From an uncultured Spirochaetaceae bacterium (GTDB taxonomy: Bacteria; Spirochaetota; Spirochaetia; Treponematales; Treponemataceae): DNA of 64,000 nucleotides. The stretch is taken from the NCBI GenBank assembly GCA_902799665.1, contig CADCBK010000001.1, forward strand, positions 1 to 64,000. The letters run 5' to 3'. This document shows, in pieces, positions 1-10,163 of the stretch. The stretch's first letter is position 1; the number at the start of each line of letters is the position of its first letter. The position numbers were made by a program, and so were the translations under genes. Below the pieces are notes generated by a model, which worked only from the letters and a program-made list of their open reading frames with translations, was not told the origin of the DNA and did no database searches.

Positions 1-24
1 GCCGCGCAGCTGCGCGGCCTTTTT
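1..24 (+). terminator. Rho-independent terminator at window edge
   Basis: A perfect 18-bp palindrome, GCCGCGCAGCTGCGCGGC, is followed by C and five T on the plus strand. It would end a plus-strand gene lying left of the window. It may also serve the minus-strand lipoprotein operon that ends at 81, but the T-tract for that direction would lie outside the window. Confidence 0.65.
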
Positions 25-80
25 GTCTTTAAATGCCTAAATCGTTCTAAAACCCAGCAATCTCCGCCGCTAGCCAACCG

Positions 81-3000
81 CTAGTCGTTGTTGCCCAACC
101 TTTGCGCGGTCTCGATGTAAGCCTCGGCGAATGAACCGTACATGTAGCCAAGAACGGCGTTTTTGGTGCCGTTGCCATAAACGTCACCGCAGTTTTCCGT
201 TTCCTTAGTGTCAACGCCCTTATTTTTAGCTACACAGAAAGAATAGCCTGTTGTTGACTCCGTTATCTTTCCGTTGGCGTCCTTCCAAACGCCAACATTG
301 ATGTTTTGTTTTACCTTGTTGGCAAGGTCGGTAGTACGAACGTCGCTCACTGTTGGAACATTCACAATATCCCAATTGCCGGTGTAAGAGTCGTTTGACT
401 CGTCGCTGTCGCCATAGTCGTCCGTGCCGTCAATTTTTTCCAAACTAGCGAGATTTCCCTTTTTGGCGTTCCAACGCGCGTACTTGGGGCGACTGCTTGA
501 AGCGGAATAGAAACCGATTTGCGGCGCAGGGTAACCATTAGCGTCAAGAGCGGCGTCAATGGTTATGTAGTCGCCGGTTGATTCGTAAGAGTCAACTCTG
601 GCAATTTTCTTTACGTAACCTTCGGCGTTTGGATTATATTTGGACAAATACGCGTACCAAAGGTCGCTTCCCGTTGATGCCGCGATATGAACGCCCTTAT
701 CCTTGTCCACCGCAATTTGATAAACGCAGCTTCTTCCTTCTATCTTTTTGTCAAAAACATCCACAGGCGTTGACCAAACTGCCTTTAACTTCGTCTTTCC
801 GCCTTCAGTGGCAGTGGCTATTGGATCGCCAATGGTATAGCTATACTTAATCGTATTTGTGTCGTTCCAAACCATAAGGACAACATCGTCGGCCCTTGTG
901 GCGCCGCCGTTTATGGCCGCGATGCAGACATTGTTTGTAGTGTTTCCTCTGCCAGAATCAGTCAATGAAGATTTTCCGACCACAACTTGCACATTGTCTT
1001 CGCTATAATCCATACTTGACTCAGTAGCTTCATCTTTAAAGAAACCAAACTCTCTAAATGGGGTAGGGGTATAAGTATTGTATTTACCTTCTGCCCAAAC
1101 ACCTGAGTCATGCGTACCAGAATCAAATCCGCCGCTATAGTCTCCTGCCTTGTAGCGTATGATTCCGTCCTTATCGTCGTAATAAGCCATGTAAAGGCTA
1201 GTGTCAGTGGCGGCAATGCTTGGAGACTGAATTCTGTCATTCATGACTGTACCACCTACGCAAAGGCGCTCAAGCTTACAATACCCAAGTTTTGTCATAT
1301 CATGGTAGTGATTTGTTCCGTCGGTCCATCCGCCATGCTCCCTCCACTGGTTTGATTCAATAAAGAAGGAGTCGCCGCCGCCACTGCTTGTATCCTGGCC
1401 TGCCGCCGCGGCCCAAGCGTAGCCAGCTGGATCGTAAGCGAGCGCGGTGTAACGGGCGCCTTGATAGTCAAAAGCCCAATAAGACCAAGAGTAAGTTGAG
1501 TTGGGCATGCTAAAGGCGTTGGGGCCGTTTCCAAAGGCAAAGCCAATCTTTCCTTTTGCGGTTCCGGCCGGTATGATTTTCATTTGCGGGTCTTCAACAT
1601 TTCCGCCCATCGGAGCGGCGGCCTTGTCGTTGAGCTGCCAAACGTCAAAGGCGACGTCGTCGGTCAAATTGTTGTTGTTGGCGTTGTTGGGCTGGCGGTT
1701 GTAGTAATGCTTGTAAACGCTGTATGTTCCGCCAGCCTCAATCTTAGTGGCTGTCGTATATGAGCCTTTTGCGTTGTTGTTGTTGCTGTTGTTCAATGTG
1801 CCCACGCCGTTCACCGTAAGGGCAAAGGCGCCCGGAGTGATAGTGTCGCTGTCAAGGCTTACATAGCCGTCTGTGTATGCCAAGGAGGTCGCGCCGTACT
1901 TGGCTCCGTTCAAGTTAAAGCCGTAAACCTTGACGGTTTCCTTGTCGTCGGCGGCCTTGGCGCTTACGTCTTGCGCCGTGTCGGTTGAGTTCTTGTAAAT
2001 GTAAACCGGATACGCGCCCAAAGAACTGCGGTCGGTGACGCCGTTAGTTTCGTTAACCGCGCTAAGGCTTGTCTTTACGCGAGTGATATACGGAACAATG
2101 TCCATAGTGTAGTTAGCGTCCACAGGTTTTGTGCCGGCGTATTTGTTTACGCCGGTGGTGTCGCTGTCAGACGCGGCGCCGACAGAGCTAAACTCGTCGG
2201 CGTTGTAGTCGGCGGCGGCAAAGCCTTCGCTGTCGTCGGCTGCGGCAAAACGCTCTTCCGCGTAGTACTTGCCTTTTGCGGCCTGCTCGTCTGTGGCGTA
2301 GACAGTAATGGCTGGGTTCGTTGTGGCGCTAGAAGCCTTGCCGTTTTTGTCTACGATGCCAAGAACAAAATCCACGTTATTCTTTGCGGGCAAGTCGGCG
2401 TCAAACTTGGCTTTTTCGGTGTCCAGCTCCAGCGTCCATGACACAAAGTGGCCGGTGTTGGTGTAGCGCTCCTTTACATTGACGCCTTCGTCCGCGTCAA
2501 GAGCAAAGTGATAGCCGTCTGTCGCAAGATTTCCCAACGCCGTTTGAGTCCAGCGCGTCGCAATGTCAGTTTTGGTAAAGTCGCATTCCGCGGCCTTAGT
2601 CGCCGTGTTCAACAAGCCTGGAACTGTAATATTGATTTTCTTGATTCCGGCGTTGTCAAAAGCCGTTCCTTTTATGACAATCTTTCCGCTAACTTTGGGC
2701 CTTTTGTCGCCAAATGTCGCTTCGTCTTCCAATTCGATGTGGCCCTGCAAATCCGCATGGCTCTTGGCCGCGCTTGAACCGTAAACGCTGTTGTTTGTAA
2801 GGCTCTTCCAATAGAAGCGCTTGGTCTTTGCGACGGGGTATTCTGTGTCTCTCACATCGTTCTTCATCCAAAGGTTTATCACAGCCTTTTGAGCGCCGTC
2901 TTCGGTTGAGTCAAGCACATTGATTTCATACAAGCCAGTTCCAGCGTCCGCGCCTTTAAGAGAAATTTCGTCTAGAACAATCGTGTTTACCTCTCGCTTT

Positions 3001-6000
3001 TCGTTCTCCACAAGCGGCGTGTCAGTTGAAAGCGCTTGGGCAGCGGACGGATCCGCGCTTCCGGCGTATTTGCAAGTCCAAGTCAAGGCGCCGTTTCCGC
3101 CCAAAATTTCTGGGGTCACGCGCGTCGCGCCCTTTGCCGAAATCCAAGGATGCGAGTTGTTTCCCAAATCCAAGGTCTTGTAGGCGTTGGCCCAGTCAGA
3201 AGGCTTTTCGCTGTCTGTAAACTTGGCGCGGCTTTCGCCTGCGTCGGTGTAAACGCCGTTATAGTTGTGGTCGCTGGCCACAATGACGTTGGCCAGGCGC
3301 GGCGCGTTGTTGGACACATAGGCTCCGGTAACGCTGCCTGTCGTTACGTTTCCGGCCTTGTCAAATACAGAGTAGAAAATTTCTATGCTTCCGTCAGGAA
3401 TGTTCCTTGAGTTTATTTTGGCGCTCAAGTTGCATGTCGTTCCCTGAATGTTGGCCCATTCCTCCATAAGGTCGCCGTCATCGTTGGCTATGCCAGTTGG
3501 ATAACCGTAGCCGTAGCCGTCAACCAAAGAAGTGTGGCCGTTTCCTGTTTCCTTTTTGTTGTTGTCAACCGACTCTCCGTAGGCAAAGTAGGCCGTAGTG
3601 AACGACTCCTCCACCTGGCCGTCGAGAGTGATTAGCTTTTTGTTGGCGTCAGTTCCGCTTCCGTCTGCGACGCCTGTAATTCTGTAATAGGCTCCTCCAA
3701 TCTTTACAAGGCGGCCCGCGTGAATGTGGGCGCTAGCGTCGCCGGAGGAAAGCTTTATTACATTGAGGGTCGCCGCCTCGCGCTCGACTGTCTTTTGCGC
3801 CCAGTAAAGTCCGTCTGTCACAGTCATGTCGCTTACATCCACCCAGTTGTCGGGATTGGCGGCGCCGGCCTTCTTTTTGGAAATCATCGGGTCAAAGACC
3901 TTGTTTCCGCGCTTAAAGTAAACTACAAAGCGCTCAAAGCCCGACTGGTTGTGGTTGTCGTAAACGGCTTCCGTCACCTTGGCCTCGACTGAATAATAGC
4001 CGTCGGAATTGTGAACGTCTTTAGGAATGTTTTTAGAGGCGACCGCAGGCCGTACGTTGTCGTAATTGATGTTAAAGGCCTGTGTTCCTGAATTTCCCTT
4101 CATGTCGGCAAAAATGACATACAGGTACTTGCCTCCAACGCCGCTTTCAGTGGCAAGGGCAATCTTTGCGTGGTAGTTTCCGGCGGAGCCTGTCACTTCG
4201 CTTGGAATCACCTTGTGGTCAACAGGAGTGGTGTCGGCGGCCTTTTGCGCCGCGGCGTCATCCTTTGCCTTGGACGCGCTTTCGTCGCTCTTTCCTATAA
4301 AGACTTTGGCGATGTCGTCGCCGTCCTTAAGGTCAAACTCAAGGTTGCTCGCGCCCTTTACATAAACGCCGTTTGTGTAGGCCTTTGAGGCCGCAAGGAC
4401 AGAGCCAGAGTCGTACTGCTTTATGAACATGTCGCTGATTGTAGGGCTGTCGGCGTCAACAAGCATTTGCCTGTACTGCGGCGAGTTGTCGTTCATCTTG
4501 CTTCCATTGGAGGCGTAGGCGCAGACAATCAACTGGTTGGTTCCGCTTTCGCCAACCTTGGGGTTAAATTCGCCGCTTCCGTTTATCCTTAGGCTCCAAG
4601 CGCCGCCCTTAAAGTCAGCCACAACGCCGTAATCGCTTGCGCTTCCGCTTCCGTCCCAGATTGTTTCCGTTGTCGGGTAGTCGCGCATCTTGACGACTTT
4701 GTAGCCCATGGCCTTTAGATAGTCCATGTCGTTGGCGCTTGGCTCAAAGGCTGTTACCTTTCCGCCGGAATATGTCGCCGTTCCCCAAGCCCATCCGTCT
4801 GTGTCGTATGGAGGAATATTGTGCTGTTTGCTGATGATTTGCAGGAACACGGCCTTCACTTCGCCTTCCGCGCAGTCAGAGCCGCCGTAAAGCTTCACTT
4901 CGCCGCCCACGCGAGCCTCGTTGGCTTCAGGGTTTCCAAACGTGACGGTGGGCCGTCCTCCCTGCGGGTCAAATTTTATTTGATGCGGCTTTTCGTAAAT
5001 GTTTCCAACATCGTCAACGGCCTTTATCCAAATGTAAATGGGAACAATCGCGTCAAAGCTTTGGTTCCTGATGTTCTCTTCCGTGGCCTCAACTTCATCG
5101 CCCTTGGAATTTTTGGCCCATACATGCTTTGCTATGATGTAAGACTCAAGCGTAATGTCGTGGCTTTCCTCCAGCGTTGAGACTCCGCCGTCAAGGTAAA
5201 CGAACCAAGTGTTTCCTACGCCGGCAATGCCTTTATAGTCGCCGTCGGCGGGCTTTTCGCTTTCGCTAAGGCTAAGCGCGTATTTCATCGAATTTGAGCC
5301 GTCGACAGTTCCGTAAACCGTTACCAAGCCGTGGACTTGGTTTTCGTCCGGGCTAAGCGGATTGACCGCAGGCGGCGTGTTGTCCACAGTAAAGGCGATG
5401 TTTTCCGTCGTGACGTCGCTTTCAAAGGAGCCTTTTATTTCAAGCTTGGCGGCGTAAACGTCGCTTACAAGCCCGCTCACGTCCACGGCTCTTATTTCGC
5501 ACGGATAGCGCTTGTTCGCGGTGTCATAGGCGCCAACGGTTCCATCATATTTTACGCCGTTCAAAGTCAGGCTTACGGAATTGATTCCGTTGTCGTCCTT
5601 TGCATAGAAATTCATCTTTACAAATTTCTTTTGGCCGCCCACAGTTCCAAGCTTGTCAGCTGGGCTTGTCGGAGTGTATGTTCCGCTTGCGGAGTCGCTT
5701 GTAGAATATGCCAAGTCGCTGTATTCAGGCCTCTTTGTGTCAACCTGCAAGTAAAGGTATGTGTCGCCTGTTGAGAACGTCGCGTCGGTTCCGGCGATTA
5801 CAGGAGAAAGGTAAATGTTCTTTTCGCCTGTCTTGGTCGATTCAAAGACCGCGCCCGACTTGTCTGTGACTCTAAAGCGCACGGCATACTTGTTGTCGGC
5901 CGGAACGTCAAACGACCAGGCTCCGCCTGAAATGCTTGAGGTGATGTCAGACCACGCGGACCAATCGGCGGCGCCTTGGGCCTTGTAAGAACACCCAAGC

Positions 6001-9000
6001 TTTGTGATTCCGTCGTCGTCCTCAATCGCGCCTTCCAGCTTTTGCTGGCCGTAGGGAACATAGTTTGTTGGAGACATTCCGCTAAGGGCGCCGGACGTAA
6101 GGATGATTTTTGGCCTGTCGCCGTTGGGGTCGATGGTGTACTTGCTGGCCTTGACGGCTTGGTTGGCGGCCTTGTCGCGAGCCAAAATCTTTATATAAAC
6201 GTCCTTAGACTCTCCTGTGTATTCGCTTCCGTCAACAAAAGTGATTTTGTCGTTGGCGTTGTCAACGACGCTCATGGCGTAGTTCTTTATGTTCCAGCTG
6301 TAGGTTCCGTCCAAAAGCGGTTTTGGAGGAGTTGAGCCGTCCATGATTTCGTGGTCGGGGTTCGTGGCGCGGCTTGGGTCAATCGTCTCGCTTGAGTCAA
6401 ACGACCAGTAGGCCTGGACTCCGCTAAGCGCGGGGTCGTCGACGGCACCGGTAAATGTTACGCTACCGTTTACTACAGCGTTTACGTCGGGCGACATTAC
6501 GCTTATCACAGGAGCGTCCGTGTCTATGTGAATCGCGAACTTTCTTTGCTCGGTGACGTTTCCGGCTATGTCAGTGGCGACGGCGTAAAGGTCAACGTCG
6601 CCTGTTATTCCAGAAAGCTTTGACTTGTCGATTGTGGCCTTAAAGCCCGTGTAGTCCTTGTTGTCCGCGCTGTCATAAGGCGCCCAAGCCGTTCCGGGAT
6701 CAATGTATGAGTCCCTGCCTGTGATTGGATCCTTTGTGTAAAGGACAACGCCCGAAACAACGGCGTTGTTCATCTTTAGGACAAGGCTCTTTATGCCGCT
6801 AAGCTTTTCGTCAAGCGTTCCAAAAACAGTCATGTCAAGCAAGCCGTTAGACATTACGGTTCCGGCCGCTTCGGTAAGGTTCGCGCCGTCATAAGTGTAG
6901 TAGGCGGTGTTGACCAAAGGCGCGGTCGTGTCAACTTTAATCGTGTATGTTTCCGTAGTGGAAGCGTTTCCGGCAAGGTCAACGCCCTTTATGGCGATGG
7001 AGTTGCTTCCTTCCTTAAATCCAATCGGGCTTAGCGTGTACGCGACGTCGCCAGCGGCCGAAGAGACAAGGCCGCCAATGGCCTCGCTTCCGTCTACAGG
7101 AGTCGCCGGGCTGGGCGGAGTCACAGTGTAGTCAACCCTGTCTAGGCCGCTCGTCCATTCCTTGTACTTTCCCTTTATGGTAAGGTTTTCGCTGTTGTGC
7201 CAATCGCTGTCGGAACCCTCCGTTCCGATTGTAATCATGCGGTTTTTGCTTGCGTCGCTGTTTGTGTATTGGTAAACGCGCTCCGGTGGAACTGTGTCAA
7301 TCGTAAAGGCAAACTCGGCGTTTCCAACGCGCATGGCCTTGTCGGTTGCGACGGCGCCAAACTGCCATTTTCCGTCGCTTGCAGCGTCGTCCTTAAGCGT
7401 AATCGTGGCCTTGGTCTTGTCGGCGGCGACATCAAGCGTATATCCGCTTGCGCCGGGAGTCACAGGCTCGTAGGCCTTTGTGGCTGCGTTGTATTTCTTT
7501 GCCGTTACGTCAAGGCTCTTCAAGCCCGACTCGTCCAAAACGTCTATGACAAACGTGTATTTTCCTTCTGACGCGTCAGCCTTTGTGTAATACTCATTTA
7601 CAACAGGCGCGGTTACACGCGGCGCGGCAAAGTCAAACATAATGTTGCCGACTTTTGTCACCGCGCTCATGTTTCCTGTTTGGTCAACGGCCACAACGTT
7701 CAGCGTCCTGTCGCTTGAATTGCTCACAGGAGCTTCTTTGTTCCAATTGGCGTTGCTTACGCTCTTAGGCGCATCGCTTATGGCCGTCCAATCGCCTCCA
7801 AGGCTTAGAGTGTACTTGCCCGCGACGCTGTCGCCCGCCTTGATTCCGGTGTCGGCAAGGTAAAGTCCTGTCGCGCCGTCTCCGGCTTGCTTTGTGTAGT
7901 ATGTGACGCCTTCGACGGCAGTTCCGGCCGCGGGCGTCCAACTAATGGCGGGAGAAGCGGGCGCGTCCCAAGCGTAGAAAATCTCGCTTGTGCCGGAACC
8001 GCTTATGTCGCCCCAAGTTCCGCGCGAGGTGTACTTGTAAACAGGCGTCGCTCCGCTTGTGTCAACCGCAATGTTCTTGTCAGTCTCAAAAATGTAAATC
8101 GGAACGCTTTCGCTTGTTCCAGGCTCGCGCGCGGGAGCGGTGATGGCCAAAGCCGGCGGAGCCGCGTCCGCCCAGAAAATGTAGGTGGTCGACTCTGACG
8201 TCGCGCCGATGTTTTTTGCCTGCACTTGCATGGCCACAGTGTAGTTTTCGTACTTGTTGGCTCCAGTCAAGTCAAAGCCGTTCACAGGAACTTCAACATA
8301 GAATTCGCCTGAGGCTTTCTTTTTTATTTGACTGTCGCCGACATAGGTTGTCTCGTGCAGCGTCTGCAAAAGGTCGCTGTCTGACAAATAGCCCTTTGTC
8401 TTTGCGTAGCCCTTGTACAACGAAAGGCTGACTTTGACCCAGTTTCCCTCTTCCTGCATCGTTCCCTCGCCTTCGGGAACGGAGCCGCTTCCTGTCTTGT
8501 CGGTAATTTGAACGACTGCCTTGTAAGCGTCGCTTTGGGTCTTGTCAATCGCGCGAGCGTTGATAAAGAATCTATCGTCAAAATCAACCTTAGGCGCGTC
8601 GCCTGTTGTCGCGACCATAAAGGCGTATGTTCCTGTACTGTAAAATTTATTTCCGGCCACGTCCACGCCGCCAGCGGTCATAATATAATGGACGCCGGCC
8701 GACAGATTGTCCGGCAAGACAATCTTGTATGTTGCCGTTGAAACTTTTGTAGAGTCCGGCAAATCCTTCACTTCGTTTTGCTCGCTGTCAAAAACCTTAA
8801 AGGCTTTGGCCGCGACGGCGTTGTCGGAAGAATAAGAGGCTGTGGACAAATTGCTAAAATCCGAGCCAGGACGCAAATTCAGCGTGTCGGAACATTCCCA
8901 CAAGTAAACACGGACCGTGTTGGCGATAATTTCGTTTCCGTCAAGGCCCGCGCTGACCTTTACGGAAATCGTTCCCTTGTTGGCAACCTCGGGGAACACA

Positions 9001-10148
9001 ATGTTGTCCCTGTCAATGCCAAAGCCGCCAAACTCGTACATAGGGCTGTTGTTGGCGTTGACGCTCATCGCAAGCGGAGAATTCAAAAGCGCCACAGGAG
9101 CTTGATCTTCCGGAAGGTTGGAATAATACAAATAGTTTGTGCCGATGGCGCTTTGGTCGTAATCGCCGTATAGAATCGTCTTTACAGTCTCAACGTCAAC
9201 TTCGCCAAGGCTGTAGCTTCCGTTCAATATTTTCTTAAACTGCGCGGTCTGCAAAGAGTCGCTTGTCGTGTCAACGTTGCAAGCCTTGGCGGTAAGCTGC
9301 TTTAGAGAGCTTTGAATGTAGCACTTGTCGCTTACGTTTCCGGCCGCGTCAGTCAAATACGGGAATATATAAAGGTTGACTGTGTCGCCGACTTGCGCTC
9401 CCAAGTCGCTGTACATGGCCTTGTAGTTTAGGTAAAGAGGATAGTCATCGCTTGTTTCAGGCGGAATTTCCGAATCGGGGAAAAATTTCGCGATTGTCAC
9501 TTCAGTTCCGCCGGCGGTCTCAAAGCCGCTAAAGGTCGTCTTGTCCAAGCTGTCTGTAATTTCAGCCGCCAAGCCGCCTTGAACCTTGAAGACGCGAATG
9601 TCCATTTGCTTTACGGTGTGGTCGTCGGCAATCTCGCCCTTTATCGTAACGTCGCGTCCATAGGCGGCGGGGTCCGTTATGCTAAGCGAGTTTGGCTTGG
9701 TGACGCAAAAAACCGGCGGCGTGCTGTCTACTTCAAAAACCTTGCTGGCCTCGCCGCTCTTCCTGCCGGCGCCGTCGTAACACACTGCGCCCGCGGAATA
9801 TGTTCCGTCAGCCAGGCCGCTAATTTCATAGGTCCAAGAATTTCCTGAAATTTTCGCTGAATAAACGCCCACCTGCGATCCGGTTCCTGTATTTGTCACG
9901 GTGACAAGCACCTTGTCAATGGATTTATCGTCTTTGCATGTTCCGCTTATGCTAAAGGAACCGCTCAAAACGGCGCCGCTTTCAGGCTCTGTTACAGTTA
10001 CGGTAGGAACGCTTGTGTCAATGGACTCTCCCAAACCCGTGTCGCATGAGGCAAAGGCAAAAACGAGCGCCAGGGCCCCGCAAAGGCCCGCAAAAAGAGA
10101 ACGAACGCTAAAAAATTCAGACTTCTTCATCTTTCTCATTATCGTCAT
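81..10148 (-). CDS. Giant Ig-like repeat lipoprotein A (3355 aa)
   Basis: Very large exported lipoprotein. The N-terminus has a basic, hydrophobic signal ending in a lipobox (AFASC, lipidated Cys35), so it should be membrane-anchored and probably surface exposed. Residues from about 45 to 2,700 are successive Ig-like/bacterial Ig units with recurring patterns such as VDTTAP, GxxxDxxGN and DPxGDRPKI. After an Asn-rich linker (about 2,785-2,825, with NNSNNNN and NNANNNN) comes a roughly 530-residue C-terminal module that lacks the Ig pattern. The chosen start has GGAGG six bases upstream; Met4 and Met7 are alternative starts. It is the last gene of a three-gene operon, 15 nt behind its paralogue, which matches it from the N-terminus through the C-terminal module. 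Function is inferred as adhesin or surface stalk; no catalytic motif is seen. Confidence 0.85.
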   Translation of the reverse strand: MTIMRKMKKSEFFSVRSLFAGLCGALALVFAFASCDTGLGESIDTSVPTVTVTEPESGAVLSGSFSISGTCKDDKSIDKVLVTVTNTGTGSQVGVYSAKISGNSWTYEISGLADGTYSAGAVCYDGAGRKSGEASKVFEVDSTPPVFCVTKPNSLSITDPAAYGRDVTIKGEIADDHTVKQMDIRVFKVQGGLAAEITDSLDKTTFSGFETAGGTEVTIAKFFPDSEIPPETSDDYPLYLNYKAMYSDLGAQVGDTVNLYIFPYLTDAAGNVSDKCYIQSSLKQLTAKACNVDTTSDSLQTAQFKKILNGSYSLGEVDVETVKTILYGDYDQSAIGTNYLYYSNLPEDQAPVALLNSPLAMSVNANNSPMYEFGGFGIDRDNIVFPEVANKGTISVKVSAGLDGNEIIANTVRVYLWECSDTLNLRPGSDFSNLSTASYSSDNAVAAKAFKVFDSEQNEVKDLPDSTKVSTATYKIVLPDNLSAGVHYIMTAGGVDVAGNKFYSTGTYAFMVATTGDAPKVDFDDRFFINARAIDKTQSDAYKAVVQITDKTGSGSVPEGEGTMQEEGNWVKVSLSLYKGYAKTKGYLSDSDLLQTLHETTYVGDSQIKKKASGEFYVEVPVNGFDLTGANKYENYTVAMQVQAKNIGATSESTTYIFWADAAPPALAITAPAREPGTSESVPIYIFETDKNIAVDTSGATPVYKYTSRGTWGDISGSGTSEIFYAWDAPASPAISWTPAAGTAVEGVTYYTKQAGDGATGLYLADTGIKAGDSVAGKYTLSLGGDWTAISDAPKSVSNANWNKEAPVSNSSDRTLNVVAVDQTGNMSAVTKVGNIMFDFAAPRVTAPVVNEYYTKADASEGKYTFVIDVLDESGLKSLDVTAKKYNAATKAYEPVTPGASGYTLDVAADKTKATITLKDDAASDGKWQFGAVATDKAMRVGNAEFAFTIDTVPPERVYQYTNSDASKNRMITIGTEGSDSDWHNSENLTIKGKYKEWTSGLDRVDYTVTPPSPATPVDGSEAIGGLVSSAAGDVAYTLSPIGFKEGSNSIAIKGVDLAGNASTTETYTIKVDTTAPLVNTAYYTYDGANLTEAAGTVMSNGLLDMTVFGTLDEKLSGIKSLVLKMNNAVVSGVVLYTKDPITGRDSYIDPGTAWAPYDSADNKDYTGFKATIDKSKLSGITGDVDLYAVATDIAGNVTEQRKFAIHIDTDAPVISVMSPDVNAVVNGSVTFTGAVDDPALSGVQAYWSFDSSETIDPSRATNPDHEIMDGSTPPKPLLDGTYSWNIKNYAMSVVDNANDKITFVDGSEYTGESKDVYIKILARDKAANQAVKASKYTIDPNGDRPKIILTSGALSGMSPTNYVPYGQQKLEGAIEDDDGITKLGCSYKAQGAADWSAWSDITSSISGGAWSFDVPADNKYAVRFRVTDKSGAVFESTKTGEKNIYLSPVIAGTDATFSTGDTYLYLQVDTKRPEYSDLAYSTSDSASGTYTPTSPADKLGTVGGQKKFVKMNFYAKDDNGINSVSLTLNGVKYDGTVGAYDTANKRYPCEIRAVDVSGLVSDVYAAKLEIKGSFESDVTTENIAFTVDNTPPAVNPLSPDENQVHGLVTVYGTVDGSNSMKYALSLSESEKPADGDYKGIAGVGNTWFVYLDGGVSTLEESHDITLESYIIAKHVWAKNSKGDEVEATEENIRNQSFDAIVPIYIWIKAVDDVGNIYEKPHQIKFDPQGGRPTVTFGNPEANEARVGGEVKLYGGSDCAEGEVKAVFLQIISKQHNIPPYDTDGWAWGTATYSGGKVTAFEPSANDMDYLKAMGYKVVKMRDYPTTETIWDGSGSASDYGVVADFKGGAWSLRINGSGEFNPKVGESGTNQLIVCAYASNGSKMNDNSPQYRQMLVDADSPTISDMFIKQYDSGSVLAASKAYTNGVYVKGASNLEFDLKDGDDIAKVFIGKSDESASKAKDDAAAQKAADTTPVDHKVIPSEVTGSAGNYHAKIALATESGVGGKYLYVIFADMKGNSGTQAFNINYDNVRPAVASKNIPKDVHNSDGYYSVEAKVTEAVYDNHNQSGFERFVVYFKRGNKVFDPMISKKKAGAANPDNWVDVSDMTVTDGLYWAQKTVEREAATLNVIKLSSGDASAHIHAGRLVKIGGAYYRITGVADGSGTDANKKLITLDGQVEESFTTAYFAYGESVDNNKKETGNGHTSLVDGYGYGYPTGIANDDGDLMEEWANIQGTTCNLSAKINSRNIPDGSIEIFYSVFDKAGNVTTGSVTGAYVSNNAPRLANVIVASDHNYNGVYTDAGESRAKFTDSEKPSDWANAYKTLDLGNNSHPWISAKGATRVTPEILGGNGALTWTCKYAGSADPSAAQALSTDTPLVENEKREVNTIVLDEISLKGADAGTGLYEINVLDSTEDGAQKAVINLWMKNDVRDTEYPVAKTKRFYWKSLTNNSVYGSSAAKSHADLQGHIELEDEATFGDKRPKVSGKIVIKGTAFDNAGIKKINITVPGLLNTATKAAECDFTKTDIATRWTQTALGNLATDGYHFALDADEGVNVKERYTNTGHFVSWTLELDTEKAKFDADLPAKNNVDFVLGIVDKNGKASSATTNPAITVYATDEQAAKGKYYAEERFAAADDSEGFAAADYNADEFSSVGAASDSDTTGVNKYAGTKPVDANYTMDIVPYITRVKTSLSAVNETNGVTDRSSLGAYPVYIYKNSTDTAQDVSAKAADDKETVKVYGFNLNGAKYGATSLAYTDGYVSLDSDTITPGAFALTVNGVGTLNNSNNNNAKGSYTTATKIEAGGTYSVYKHYYNRQPNNANNNNLTDDVAFDVWQLNDKAAAPMGGNVEDPQMKIIPAGTAKGKIGFAFGNGPNAFSMPNSTYSWSYWAFDYQGARYTALAYDPAGYAWAAAAGQDTSSGGGDSFFIESNQWREHGGWTDGTNHYHDMTKLGYCKLERLCVGGTVMNDRIQSPSIAATDTSLYMAYYDDKDGIIRYKAGDYSGGFDSGTHDSGVWAEGKYNTYTPTPFREFGFFKDEATESSMDYSEDNVQVVVGKSSLTDSGRGNTTNNVCIAAINGGATRADDVVLMVWNDTNTIKYSYTIGDPIATATEGGKTKLKAVWSTPVDVFDKKIEGRSCVYQIAVDKDKGVHIAASTGSDLWYAYLSKYNPNAEGYVKKIARVDSYESTGDYITIDAALDANGYPAPQIGFYSASSSRPKYARWNAKKGNLASLEKIDGTDDYGDSDESNDSYTGNWDIVNVPTVSDVRTTDLANKVKQNINVGVWKDANGKITESTTGYSFCVAKNKGVDTKETENCGDVYGNGTKNAVLGYMYGSFAEAYIETAQRLGNND

Positions 10149-10163
10149 TTTTGCCCTCCTTCA

